Shown: positions 15,999 to 23,917, counted from the stretch's first letter. The stretch is 36,125 nucleotides of DNA from an uncultured Lachnospiraceae bacterium (GCA_947089585.1 CAMULB010000008.1:1-36125); one strand, 5' to 3'. The notes: generated by a model from the sequence alone, not told the origin. Translations and numbers: made by a program.

Positions 15999-16931
15999 AT
16001 GGCAAAGGAAAGTAAAATGGTGCCCGCCGGTAAGAAAAGTAAAATGAAAAACTCCAACTGGCAGTTTTGGGTCATTATTGCCATACCGGTGATCTATGCA
16101 TTTGTATTTGCCTACATTCCAATGGGCGGAATTATCATCGCTTTTAAGGATTACAGTATCCGTAAGGGAATCTTGGGCAGCGATTGGGTAGGGTTTAAGT
16201 ATTTCATTCAGTTTCTGACATCCAACAACAGTGTATTGGTAATCAAGAATACGTTGATTCTTGGTGTTTATACATTGGTTGTAAACTTCCCGATTCCGAT
16301 TTTATTGGCGATTATGATCAATGAAGTACGGAATAAATTCTTTAAAAAGACCGTTCAGATGGTAACGTATGCGCCGTATTTTATCTCTGTTGTCGTACTG
16401 GTTGGTATGATGATGCAGATGATGGATATGCGTACTGGTATTGTAAATGTATTGCTGAGCAAGATCGGCATCGGCCCGCTGAATTTCTTCGGCGAAGCAG
16501 GAATGTTTCGTTCCCTGTATGTATGGAGCGGTGTCTGGCAGACGATGGGGTATTCTTCGATTATTTATGTGGCTGCGCTTGCCGGCGTCAGTCCGGAATT
16601 ACAGGAGGCGGCGATTGTGGACGGCGCCAGCCGGATCAAGCGGATCCTCCATGTGGATATTCCGGCAATTTTGCCTACCATCATCATTATGCTGATTTTC
16701 CGTTGTGCAGATATCGTGGCCATCGGTATGGATAAGATTTTCTTGATGCAGAATTCCATGAATGCGTCTGTATCAGAGGTTATTTCCACCTTTGTATACA
16801 AGGTCGGCGTGGTCAATGCCAACTTCGGCTTCTCAACGGCTGCGGGATTATTCCAGTCCGTTGTGTCCTTTGCACTGCTGGTAATTGTAAATGCAATCTG
16901 TAAAAAGCTGACAGAGACGAGCTTGTGGTAA
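15999..16931 (+). CDS. Carbohydrate ABC transporter permease, LplB type
   Basis: The 310-residue membrane protein has a basic N terminus, about six hydrophobic helices (first at about 24-46) and the cytoplasmic EAA loop QEAAIVDGASRIKRILHVDIPAI (starting near 202) that docks the ATPase. The early segment FAYIPMGGIIIAFKDYSIRKGILGSDWVGF is characteristic of LplB/YteP permeases. It pairs with the YtcP-type permease encoded 13 bases downstream to form the membrane channel. GGAGGAG lies 6 bases before the ATG. No ATPase gene is linked, which is normal for this group, because a general MsmX-like ATPase serves several importers. Confidence 0.94.
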   Translation: MAKESKMVPAGKKSKMKNSNWQFWVIIAIPVIYAFVFAYIPMGGIIIAFKDYSIRKGILGSDWVGFKYFIQFLTSNNSVLVIKNTLILGVYTLVVNFPIPILLAIMINEVRNKFFKKTVQMVTYAPYFISVVVLVGMMMQMMDMRTGIVNVLLSKIGIGPLNFFGEAGMFRSLYVWSGVWQTMGYSSIIYVAALAGVSPELQEAAIVDGASRIKRILHVDIPAILPTIIIMLIFRCADIVAIGMDKIFLMQNSMNASVSEVISTFVYKVGVVNANFGFSTAAGLFQSVVSFALLVIVNAICKKLTETSLW

Positions 16932-16944
16932 AGGGGGGAAAAGT

Positions 16945-17844
16945 ATGAAAGCATCAAAATTTCGCCATATGAGCCTTGGCGACAAAATTTTTACAATTAT
17001 CATTTACACGGTACTGTCGCTGGTGCTGGTAATTATTTTATATCCGTTGATTTATGTGGTGGCTGCATCCTTTTCAGACCCGCAGGCTGTAGTCAGCGGG
17101 GAAGTATTGCTGCTGCCTGTCCGACCGACGATCAAAGGTTATGCGGCAGTCTTTAAGAATCAGAAGATTCTGTCCGGTTTTGCCAACTCATTCTTTTACC
17201 TGATTGTTGGAACGGCAATCAACCTGGTGATGACTATGTTGTGTGCGTATCCCTTGTCGCGGAAGGAATTTAAGGCGAAAGGAAAGATTTCACTGTTCTT
17301 CGTTTTTACCATGTATTTCAGCGGCGGTATGGTGCCGTCCTATATTCTGGTAAACAAGCTGGGGATGATCAATACCAGATGGGCATTGCTGATTCCGATG
17401 GCGATGTCTACCTATAATATGATTATCTGCCGGACGTATATTATCAACTCCATTCCCGACGAGCTGTATGAGGCTTCACAGATGGACGGATGTACGCCCT
17501 TTAAGTATATGATGAAGGTAATTGTTCCGCTCTGCAAACCGATCCTGGCAGTTTTGACGCTGTATTACGGCGTTTCCAGATGGAACGATTATTTCAACGC
17601 CATGCTTTATTTGTACGATGAAGCATTGCAGCCGATCACGATTGTTATGCGTGAGATTCTGATTATGGGTAAGGTGGATATGACGCAGGTGACGGATGCC
17701 TCGGCGGTCTCCAAGCTGCAGGGTATGTCTGAGCTGTTAAAATATTCCACCATTGTGGTGGCCTGTGTACCGGTTATGGCTTTGTACCCGTTGATTCAGA
17801 AGCATCTGGTAAAGGGTGTTATGGTTGGTTCTGTGAAGGGCTAA
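16945..17844 (+). CDS. Carbohydrate ABC transporter permease, YtcP type
   Basis: The 299-residue protein has about six membrane helices (first at about 14-42) and the EAA loop YEASQMDGCTPFKYMMKVIVPL (starting near 175). DPQAVVSGEVLLLPVRPTIKGYAAVF near the N terminus and a C-terminal YPLIQKHLVKGVMVGSVKG are typical of YtcP/LplC permeases. It is the partner of the preceding LplB-type permease. AAGGGGGG precedes the ATG. The fucosidase gene follows about 60 bases downstream with no terminator in between, so the two are likely cotranscribed. Confidence 0.94.
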   Translation: MKASKFRHMSLGDKIFTIIIYTVLSLVLVIILYPLIYVVAASFSDPQAVVSGEVLLLPVRPTIKGYAAVFKNQKILSGFANSFFYLIVGTAINLVMTMLCAYPLSRKEFKAKGKISLFFVFTMYFSGGMVPSYILVNKLGMINTRWALLIPMAMSTYNMIICRTYIINSIPDELYEASQMDGCTPFKYMMKVIVPLCKPILAVLTLYYGVSRWNDYFNAMLYLYDEALQPITIVMREILIMGKVDMTQVTDASAVSKLQGMSELLKYSTIVVACVPVMALYPLIQKHLVKGVMVGSVKG

Positions 17845-17903
17845 AGCATAAAATCGAAACTACAAAGGATTTCTAAGAACTGTATTTGTGGAGGTATTGG
17901 GAC

Positions 17904-19241
17904 GTGAACAAGGTAGTTGAAGAAAGGACAAAAAGGACGGAGTGGTATCGGGACGCTCGATTTGGCATGTTCATTCACTGGGGTCTGTACGCGATTCCGG
18001 CAAGAGGGGAATGGCTGCGCAGTGTGGAAGAACTGACGATGGAGGAGTATGAGCCGTTTATCGACGAATTTCATGCCGAGAACTTTGATCCGAAGGAGTG
18101 GGCAAGGCTGGCCAAGCAGGCCGGGATGAAGTATGCGGTGCTGACTGCAAAGCATCACGACGGCTTTTGTCTCTATGACAGCAAGCTGACGGACTTTAAG
18201 TCCACAAATTCTCCCTGCGGCAGAGATATTGTGCAGGAATTCCTGGATGCATTCCGTGCGGAAGGAATTAAGGTTGGATTATATTTTTCCATTATTGACT
18301 GGCGTCACCCGGATTATCCTCATTACGGCGATATGCATCATCCGATGCGGAATCACCCGGAGTGCTCCAACGAGAACCGGAATTTCGACAACTATTTAGA
18401 CTATATGTTTGGACAGATCCGTGAGCTTTTGACCAATTATGGCAAGCTGGATGTGATGTGGTTTGATTTTTCTTACGGAGATATGAAATGTGAGAAATGG
18501 AAGGCAGCCGAGCTGATGGAGATGATACGTTCGCTGCAGCCGCATTTGGTGATTGATAACCGATTGGAGGGTAGCGCGGAGGATGGCGGTTCGATTCATA
18601 CGTTGAATCCGACGACGTATTCTGGTGATTTTGCATCGCCTGAGCAGATGATTCCGCCGGAAGGCATTCGCGATGTGGGCGGCAATCCGATTCCCTGGGA
18701 GGCATGTGTTACATTAAACGAGCACTGGGGTTATTCCGCACAGGATTTACATTACAAATCCTCCAAAATGATCATCCGCATGCTGGTGGAATGTGTCAGC
18801 AAGGGAGGGAATCTGCTGCTGAACGTAGGGCCGAATGCCAAAGGTGAGATTCCGCCGGAATCGGTTCAAATCTTAGAAGAGGTCGGCGCGTGGATGAAGC
18901 AGAATTCCAGAAGCATTTATGGCTGCGGTTACGCAGGTCTGCCAAAACCGGAATGGGGGCGCTTTACCCGTAATGGCAATCGCCTGTATGCACATGTGAT
19001 GGAGGAACAGACGGGCGCGGTCTGCCTTCCCGGTATGGCCGGAAAAGTGGAAAAGATGCGTCTTGTCCGCGACAATACAGAAGTGAAGGAGAGCTTTTTC
19101 TGGAACTTGAAGGAATATTCAGAAAATGCATTTTTCTCTTTTCATCAGAAAGGAAACAGCGGCAACCCGCCGATGATCAGTTCCTATCCATTGCCGGATG
19201 AGGTGGACACGGTGGTTGAGGTTTTTTTAAAAGAGGAATAG
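17904..19241 (+). CDS. Alpha-L-fucosidase, glycoside hydrolase family 29
   Basis: GTG at 17904 is chosen as start because GGAGG lies 9 bases upstream; an in-frame TTG at 17886 lies before that site. This gives 445 residues. The GH29 catalytic barrel is evident: RFGMFIHWGLYAIPARGEW, the KYAVLTAKHHDGFCLYDS block with the substrate-binding HH, and LDVMWFDFSYG with the nucleophile Asp188. A long loop with DNRLEG and ENRNF also matches the family. The enzyme removes alpha-linked L-fucose with retention of configuration. No signal peptide is present, so it acts inside the cell on oligosaccharides imported by the ABC transporter encoded just upstream. A terminator follows, closing the operon. Confidence 0.93.
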   Translation: MNKVVEERTKRTEWYRDARFGMFIHWGLYAIPARGEWLRSVEELTMEEYEPFIDEFHAENFDPKEWARLAKQAGMKYAVLTAKHHDGFCLYDSKLTDFKSTNSPCGRDIVQEFLDAFRAEGIKVGLYFSIIDWRHPDYPHYGDMHHPMRNHPECSNENRNFDNYLDYMFGQIRELLTNYGKLDVMWFDFSYGDMKCEKWKAAELMEMIRSLQPHLVIDNRLEGSAEDGGSIHTLNPTTYSGDFASPEQMIPPEGIRDVGGNPIPWEACVTLNEHWGYSAQDLHYKSSKMIIRMLVECVSKGGNLLLNVGPNAKGEIPPESVQILEEVGAWMKQNSRSIYGCGYAGLPKPEWGRFTRNGNRLYAHVMEEQTGAVCLPGMAGKVEKMRLVRDNTEVKESFFWNLKEYSENAFFSFHQKGNSGNPPMISSYPLPDEVDTVVEVFLKEE

Positions 19242-19339
19242 CGGCTGCTCATGACCGCAGAGCATGAAGGTGTGAGCCAGAGATAGAAGAAATGTTGCAG
19301 ATACTGCGGCGTGGACGGCAGTGGCTGTGTGTATGACTG

Positions 19340-19384
19340 GGCGTGTTTGGGCTTGAAAGGGATGTCCAAGCACGCCTGTTTTTA
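19340..19384 (+). terminator. Terminator of the glycan operon
   Basis: GGCGTGTTTGGG and TCCAAGCACGCC pair over 12 bases (two G-U pairs) and are followed by TGTTTTT. It is about 100 bases after the fucosidase stop. The rest of the gap before aspA shows no gene. Confidence 0.75.
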
Positions 19385-19430
19385 CAGAAATTGAAACTAT
19401 ATGCTTGTCGTAAGAAAGGAATGAGGAGAA

Positions 19431-20939
19431 ATGAACGGAGAAGGAAAAATCCTGGACGGAGAAGAAAAGATCATGGACAGCGTGATGAAGGACAAGACTG
19501 CGTTGAAGGAGCATGAAGGAACACGTTTGGAGCATGACTCGATCGGAACACAGGAGGTGCCAGAGAGCGCTTACTATGGTGTACAGACACAGCGTGCGGC
19601 CCGCAATTTCAATATTACAGGGCTGAATATGCATCCAGAGCTGATTGTCAGTGTAGCACAGATTAAAAAATCAGCTGCGATTACGAATTTTGAAGTCGGA
19701 CGATTGGACAAGAAGCGTGCCGACGCGATCGTCAATGCCTGTGACGAGATCATTTCCGGTAAGCTGCATGATCAGTTTATTGTGGATCCGATTCAGGGTG
19801 GTGCAGGAACCTCGCTCAACATGAATGCCAATGAGGTTATTGCCAACCGGGCGATTGAGCTTTTGGGCGGCAGGAAGGGGGATTATTCGGTTGTAAACCC
19901 CAACGATCATGTCAATTATGGTCAGTCAACCAATGATGTGTTCCCCTCCTGCGGAAGAATGACCACTTTAAAGCTGTTAAATCGGGCACAGAAGCAGCTG
20001 GAGCGTTTGTTTGACGCATTGACTGAGAAGGCAAAAGAATTTGACTCCGTTATTAAAATGGGCCGTACTCAGATGCAGGATGCGATCCCCATTCGTCTGG
20101 GTCAGGAATTCCGCGCCTACAGCATGGCGATTCGCCGTGATATTTCCAGATTTGAACATGCAAAACGCGAAATGAGCTCCTTGAATCTGGGCGGAACGGC
20201 AATCGGAACCGGACTCAATGCGGATGTATTGTATTTGCAAAAAGTTGTGCGCAACATTGCGCTGGTGTCTGGACTTGATCTGGTACAGGCGTACAATCTG
20301 ATTGATGCGACACAGAATCTGGACGGCTATGTATTTGTATCCGGCGCTGTAAAGACCTGTGCAGTCAATTTGTCGAAGATGTCCAACGACCTGCGTCTGA
20401 TGTCTTCCGGGCCGCGTGCCGGACTGGGAGAGATTAACCTGCCGCCGAAGCAGAATGGTTCCTCGATCATGCCGGGGAAGGTCAATCCGGTTATCCCTGA
20501 GGTAGTCAATCAGGTTGCTTTCAACATCATCGGCAACGATATGACAATTGCGATGGCGACGGAAGCCGGTCAGCTGGAGCTGAATGCGTTTGAACCGATC
20601 ATTTTCTATAATCTGTTCCAGTCAATTGAGACATTGACCTATGCGGTGCGCACACTGGTAGACAATTGTATCGTCGGGATTACGGCCAATGTGGAGCATT
20701 GCCGGGATATGGTATTCAACAGCGTGGGGATCATCACCGCGATCTGTCCGCATGTGGGCTACGAGAAGGCGGCGGAGCTGGCAAAGGAAGCGATCCAGAC
20801 AGGTGCGCCAGTCAAGGATGTAATCTTGGAACACGGGCTGTTGAGCAAGGAGGATATGGAAAAGATTCTCGATCCTTATTCTATGACCGAGCCTGGTATT
20901 TCGGCAGAGGAGCTGCTGGATAAAAAGAGTGTATTTTAG
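19431..20939 (+). CDS. aspA: Aspartate ammonia-lyase (aspartase)
   Basis: The 502-residue protein belongs to the fumarase/aspartase superfamily. The signature GSSIMPGKVNP is at about 343-353 and contains the catalytic serine loop. TRLEHDSIGTQEVPESAYYGVQTQRA, QGGAGTSLNMNANEVIANRA and NDHVNYGQSTNDV are diagnostic of aspartase and close fumarases; the first of these and overall similarity favour aspartase. It converts aspartate to fumarate and ammonia in the cytoplasm. The start used has GAGGAG 5-6 bases upstream and gives about 30 extra N-terminal residues compared with typical aspartases; a later ATG (at 19473) would give a more usual length but has no comparable site. It is flanked by terminators and appears to be a single-gene unit. 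Confidence 0.9.
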   Translation: MNGEGKILDGEEKIMDSVMKDKTALKEHEGTRLEHDSIGTQEVPESAYYGVQTQRAARNFNITGLNMHPELIVSVAQIKKSAAITNFEVGRLDKKRADAIVNACDEIISGKLHDQFIVDPIQGGAGTSLNMNANEVIANRAIELLGGRKGDYSVVNPNDHVNYGQSTNDVFPSCGRMTTLKLLNRAQKQLERLFDALTEKAKEFDSVIKMGRTQMQDAIPIRLGQEFRAYSMAIRRDISRFEHAKREMSSLNLGGTAIGTGLNADVLYLQKVVRNIALVSGLDLVQAYNLIDATQNLDGYVFVSGAVKTCAVNLSKMSNDLRLMSSGPRAGLGEINLPPKQNGSSIMPGKVNPVIPEVVNQVAFNIIGNDMTIAMATEAGQLELNAFEPIIFYNLFQSIETLTYAVRTLVDNCIVGITANVEHCRDMVFNSVGIITAICPHVGYEKAAELAKEAIQTGAPVKDVILEHGLLSKEDMEKILDPYSMTEPGISAEELLDKKSVF

Positions 20940-20952
20940 TCGGATCAAACGC

Positions 20953-21043
20953 TAGAGCATGTCTGAAAATGCGTTCCAGCCGTTTGAATCTCCCACGAAC
21001 TGTGGAATACATCCAGCAGAAAGCAATTTTCAGACAGGTTCTA
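20953..21043 (+). mobile_element. MITE-like element with terminal inverted repeats and TA ends
   Basis: The left end GAGCATGTCTGAAAAT and the inverse of the right end GAACCTGTCTGAAAAT match at 14 of 16 bases. The match continues weakly inward. TA dinucleotides flank both ends (20953-20954 and 21042-21043), as expected for target duplication by IS630/Tc1-mariner-type transposases. At about 91 bases it is too short to encode a protein. It lies between the aspA stop codon and the aspA terminator. Confidence 0.6.
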
Positions 21044-21082
21044 AGAGATTGGTTTGCTGCACAAGTCGTTGTGTGGATTCGT

Positions 21083-21116
21083 CGGGAGCTTTGCTTTTGC
21101 AAAGCTCCCGTTGTTG
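21083..21116 (+). terminator. Strong hairpin, probable aspA terminator
   Basis: CGGGAGCTTTGC pairs perfectly with GCAAAGCTCCCG around TTTT and is followed by TTGTTG. The T run is short, but the 12-base-pair stem is very stable. It is now about 140 bases from the stop codon because the MITE-like element lies between them. Confidence 0.65.
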
Positions 21117-21199
21117 TGAATGGCGTTTGCCCGGATGGTTTCAAGCGGGAGCAATCGCAGCAAACGTCGGTTGTTTTTTGGTATTTTCCTACAATCTGT

Positions 21200-21228
21200 T
21201 TGTAAAATATCGGATTCTGTGCTACACT
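21200..21228 (+). promoter_or_regulatory. Promoter candidate for the DUF624 gene
   Basis: TTGTAA (21200-21205) and TACACT (21223-21228) are 17 bases apart and lie about 50 bases before the start codon. Confidence 0.45.
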
Positions 21229-21275
21229 GGATACAGTGAATTTATTTCTGGATTGAAATGAAGGAGAACTGGAAG

Positions 21276-21929
21276 ATGAATCGTATATTTAACATGGACA
21301 ACGGTTTTTTTCGGGGAATTAATAAGCTGGTGGACTGCATTTGGCTGAGTTTTATTTTTTTACTGACCTGTATTCCGATTTTTACGATTGGTGCGTCATT
21401 GACCGCGCTGTATTATACGGTACAAAAGTCGTTGAAGCATGATCGCGGTTATATCGGGGGAGAATACTGGCATGCTTTTAAGACGAATTTCAAGCAGAGC
21501 ACGCTGATCTGGCTGATCGCGCTGGCGGTGGGACTGCTTTTTTCCTTTGATGCGGATATTATGAAGGCGATGGACCAGGCGGGCAAGCCCCTGGGCAAAG
21601 CCTATATTTTCTTTCAAATTTTGCTGATGCTGGAAGCGCTCTGGTGCTCTTATATTTTTGCCTATATTGCCCGCTTTGAGAATACCAGCAGGGCGATTGT
21701 AAAGAATGCGGCGTTGATGGCAATTCTCAACCTGCCGAGGACGCTTGTGATTATGGTGTATCTGCTGGCGGCAGGCATGGTACTGTATGTAATGCCCATT
21801 ACGGTTATGCTTGTTCCGGCTGTTCTGACCTGGATGATGAATCTGACGCTGGAGAAGGTGTTCCGCAAATACATGACCGACGAGGATCGGGAGGCGGAGG
21901 ACGAGATGAACCGGGAGTATAAGAATTGA
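21276..21929 (+). CDS. DUF624 (YesL-like) membrane protein
   Basis: ATG at 21276 is preferred: AAGGAG sits 9 bases before it, whereas the in-frame ATG at 21258 overlaps that site. This gives 217 residues. The N terminus FFRGINKLVDCIWLSFIFLLTCIPIFTIGASLTALYYTV is typical of DUF624. About five hydrophobic segments follow (roughly 21-45, 74-91, 108-132, 152-190), ending in a charged tail. Family members such as B. subtilis YesL are encoded with oligosaccharide ABC importers of the YtcQ/LplB/YtcP type and are thought to assist them; the molecular role is not known. Here it is separated from the transporter genes only by aspA, so it may serve that system. It has its own promoter candidate. Confidence 0.88.
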   Translation: MNRIFNMDNGFFRGINKLVDCIWLSFIFLLTCIPIFTIGASLTALYYTVQKSLKHDRGYIGGEYWHAFKTNFKQSTLIWLIALAVGLLFSFDADIMKAMDQAGKPLGKAYIFFQILLMLEALWCSYIFAYIARFENTSRAIVKNAALMAILNLPRTLVIMVYLLAAGMVLYVMPITVMLVPAVLTWMMNLTLEKVFRKYMTDEDREAEDEMNREYKN

Positions 21930-21958
21930 ATTGTATTTTTTTTAGTACAAGAAATCGG

Positions 21959-21986
21959 TTGAAATATCCGTAGAACGCGCTAAAAT
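21959..21986 (+). promoter_or_regulatory. Promoter candidate for pta
   Basis: TTGAAA (21959-21964) and TAAAAT (21981-21986) are separated by 16 bases, about 45 bases before the pta start. Confidence 0.5.
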
Positions 21987-22032
21987 AAAGGTATCACATA
22001 GTTTTATCATAATTAATAAGGAGTGAACGAAT

Positions 22033-23031
22033 ATGGCAAACATGCAAGGGTTTGGTATGATGATCGACAAGCTGAAAAAGAGCCCAAAGACGATCGTATT
22101 TACCGAGGGAACAGACGGAAGAATTCAGGAGGCGGCTTCCCGTCTGCTGGCGGCGAATTTCCTGGCCCCGATTCTGGTGGGGAAGGAAGAAGAGGTCTAC
22201 GCGGCAGCGGAGGAGAACGGTTATAATATTCGCGGGGCGAGAATTTTAGACCCGGAGAATTATGAAAAGATGGACGAGATGGTGGAGATGCTCTGTGAGC
22301 TGCGCAAGAGTAAGAATATGCAGCCGGACGAGGCGCGCAAGCTGCTGCTGCAGGGCAATTATTTTGGAACGATGCTGGTTAAGACAGGCGAAGCAGACGC
22401 GCTGCTTGGCGGCGCTACGTATTCTACGGCTGACACGGTACGCCCGGCGCTTCAGATTATCAAGACCAAGCCCGGCCATACGGCAGTAACCTCTTGCTTT
22501 ATCATGGTACGTCCTTCCGCGACCGGTGAAAACGAGGTTCTGGCGATGGGAGACTGTGCAATCAATATCCATCCCAACGAGGAGCAGCTGGCGGAGACGG
22601 CAATCTGTGCGGCAGACTGCGGCAAGGTATTTGGAATTGATCCTAAGATTGCTTTCTTAAGCTATTCCACGTTCGGTTCAGGCCAGGGCGAGGACGTGGA
22701 CAAGATGCGCAACGCGGCAGCCAAGGCGAAGCAGATGCGCCCCGATCTGGCAATTGAAGGAGAGCTGCAGTTTGACGCCGCCGTATCGCCGCGTGTGGCC
22801 CGTACCAAATGCCCGGACAGCGAGATTGCAGGTCATGCCAATACTTTCGTGTTCCCCGACATCAATGCCGGAAACATCGGCTACAAGATTGCACAGCGTC
22901 TTGGAAATTTTGATGCCTACGGCCCGATCCTGCTGGGCATGAATGCCCCGATCAACGATCTGTCCAGAGGCTGTAATGCCGAAGAGGTTTATTCGATGGC
23001 AATTATCACGGCTGCGTTGGTAGACGAATAA
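22033..23031 (+). CDS. pta: Phosphate acetyltransferase
   Basis: The 332-residue protein is a full-length short-form Pta. Family blocks include the N-terminal KTIVFTEGTDGRIQEAASRLLA, LVKTGEADALLGGATYSTADTVRPALQII, the FLSYSTFGSG segment, EGELQFDAAVSP, TFVFPDINAGNIGYKIAQR and the C-terminal GPILLGMNAPINDLSRGC. It interconverts acetyl-CoA and acetyl phosphate, the first step of acetate formation with ATP gain. AAGGAG lies 9-10 bases before the ATG. In many Clostridia acetate kinase (ackA) follows directly; here there is none, and a non-coding repeat region follows instead, so acetate kinase must be encoded elsewhere if present. Confidence 0.95.
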   Translation: MANMQGFGMMIDKLKKSPKTIVFTEGTDGRIQEAASRLLAANFLAPILVGKEEEVYAAAEENGYNIRGARILDPENYEKMDEMVEMLCELRKSKNMQPDEARKLLLQGNYFGTMLVKTGEADALLGGATYSTADTVRPALQIIKTKPGHTAVTSCFIMVRPSATGENEVLAMGDCAINIHPNEEQLAETAICAADCGKVFGIDPKIAFLSYSTFGSGQGEDVDKMRNAAAKAKQMRPDLAIEGELQFDAAVSPRVARTKCPDSEIAGHANTFVFPDINAGNIGYKIAQRLGNFDAYGPILLGMNAPINDLSRGCNAEEVYSMAIITAALVDE

Positions 23032-23069
23032 AAGAAGAGGATTTTTTTCTGGAGGGGGAAAGGGTGTGG

Positions 23070-23207
23070 GCGGAAGAAGAGAAGCCCTGTCAGACGCGCT
23101 TTCGCTCCATCGAGACGCAGCGGACACTAAATTCGCAGACCAAAAGCGCGTCTGCTCATTAAGTGCCGGCGTCTCTCAAGGGTCTGTCAGTCCTTCTCTT
23201 CTTCCGC
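23070..23207 (+). repeat. Hairpin repeat element, copy A
   Basis: Nearly the whole 138 bases fold into one long interrupted hairpin. The outer arm is 15 perfect base pairs (23070-23084 with 23193-23207, a purine-rich GAAGAAGAGAAG type). Inside come CTG/CAG and CAGAC/GTCTG, an asymmetric bulge (23096-23111 against 23176-23181), GAGACGC/GCGTCTC (23112-23118 with 23169-23175), CGG/CCG, CACT/AGTG and GCAGAC/GTCTGC, with a loop at 23141-23149. The core from 23091 to about 23188 recurs inverted as copy B with about 91 of 98 bases identical, but the outer arm does not. It lies about 40 bases after the pta stop and upstream of the pta terminator, so it should be transcribed in the pta 3' end. Confidence 0.85.
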
Positions 23208-23297
23208 TCACTATATTCCCGGCAAGATCCTCTAAAAAGAAAAGGCTTCTTGGGCCGACGGTGTTGGAGCGGCTCGAAGTAAATAGAAAGTGAAGCG

Positions 23298-23341
23298 TTA
23301 CGCCTGTTTTCATAAACCATGGAAACAGGCGTAATTTGTTT
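23298..23341 (+). terminator. Terminator, probably for pta
   Basis: TTACGCCTGTTT pairs perfectly with AAACAGGCGTAA (13-base loop) and is followed by TTTGTTT. It is about 270 bases downstream of the pta stop, beyond hairpin element A. Confidence 0.8.
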
Positions 23342-23533
23342 GGGAATGCGCCATTTTTAATTTCATATGTGCCAAGAGGAGCCTTATGATGTGCGATACT
23401 TCCCTGCCATGCAACAGAGAGCGTTTTACGCATGTCACATGCTCCCCCAAAATAGAAACGTTTCGTCCCCATGCTCTACCGCGCAGCCACAGAAAGCTTC
23501 GGGGGCAGTTCTCGTTCGGCGTGGAGAAGAGCA
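23342..23533. other. Non-coding spacer between terminator and hairpin copy B
   Basis: No reading frame here has a ribosome-binding site or a recognisable product on either strand. A short perfect palindrome GCATGT-C-ACATGC lies near 23430. Nothing else was identified. Confidence 0.5.
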
Positions 23534-23679
23534 GCCCGTCGAGCAGGGGAACGGCAGACAGACCCTTGAAAGACGCCGGCACTTAATGAGCAGACGTGCC
23601 TTTGGTCTGCGAATTTAGTGTCCGCTGCGTCTTGAAGGAGCGAGAGCGGGTCTGTGAGCCGTTCCCCTGCTCGACGGGC
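23534..23679 (-). repeat. Hairpin repeat element, copy B (inverted)
   Basis: This is the inverted partner of copy A. Its outer arm is 20 perfect base pairs (23535-23554 with 23659-23678, CCCGTCGAGCAGG type), plus one more G-C at 23534/23679, and has no similarity to the arm of copy A. ACAGAC/GTCTGT follows, then the same asymmetric bulge, the AAGACGC/GCGTCTT stem (23570-23576 with 23627-23633) and the same inner stem and loop. Seven differences from copy A fall in the 98-base core. Two of them make a compensated pair: G-C at 23112/23175 in A is A-T at the matching positions 23633/23570 in B. It lies between the pta terminator and the plsX promoter. Confidence 0.85.
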
Positions 23680-23724
23680 GTCCCTCCCGCCACCCCAGCC
23701 CCCCAGAAAGTTTTGAAATATATG

Positions 23725-23753
23725 TTGATTTCTCCCCCCACATATAGTATATT
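23725..23753 (+). promoter_or_regulatory. Promoter for plsX and the genes after it
   Basis: TTGATT (23725-23730) and TATATT (23748-23753) are separated by 17 bases. A perfect palindrome follows at the expected transcription start. Confidence 0.6.
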
Positions 23754-23764
23754 TTGTATAGGAA

Positions 23765-23778
23765 TTGCCAATTGGCAA
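23765..23778. promoter_or_regulatory. Perfect 14-base palindrome, probable operator
   Basis: TTGCCAATTGGCAA starts 12 bases after the -10 hexamer, so it overlaps or closely follows the transcription start. The position fits a repressor site controlling phospholipid and fatty-acid genes. It does not resemble the FapR or FabT consensus as I know them. Confidence 0.55.
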
Positions 23779-23917
23779 AAAAGGGCAGCGGCCGGGCAGG
23801 TGAAACGCGGTAAAATGGGGAGGGCAGATCGTCTGAACCGTGAGCCGTGGTGTCATTCACAATGCCGTTTTGGTGAGCCGGGCCATTACAAAAAGGAGGA
23901 TATGAGGAGGAAATTTC

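Noticed and set aside
20959..21261. 100-codon frame after aspA
   Set aside because: It runs through the MITE-like inverted repeats and the terminator stem and has no ribosome-binding site.
23070..23679. Idea that the hairpins are a retron or reverse-transcriptase template
   Set aside because: Long hairpins with flanking inverted repeats invite the comparison, but no reverse transcriptase or partner gene exists in the window.
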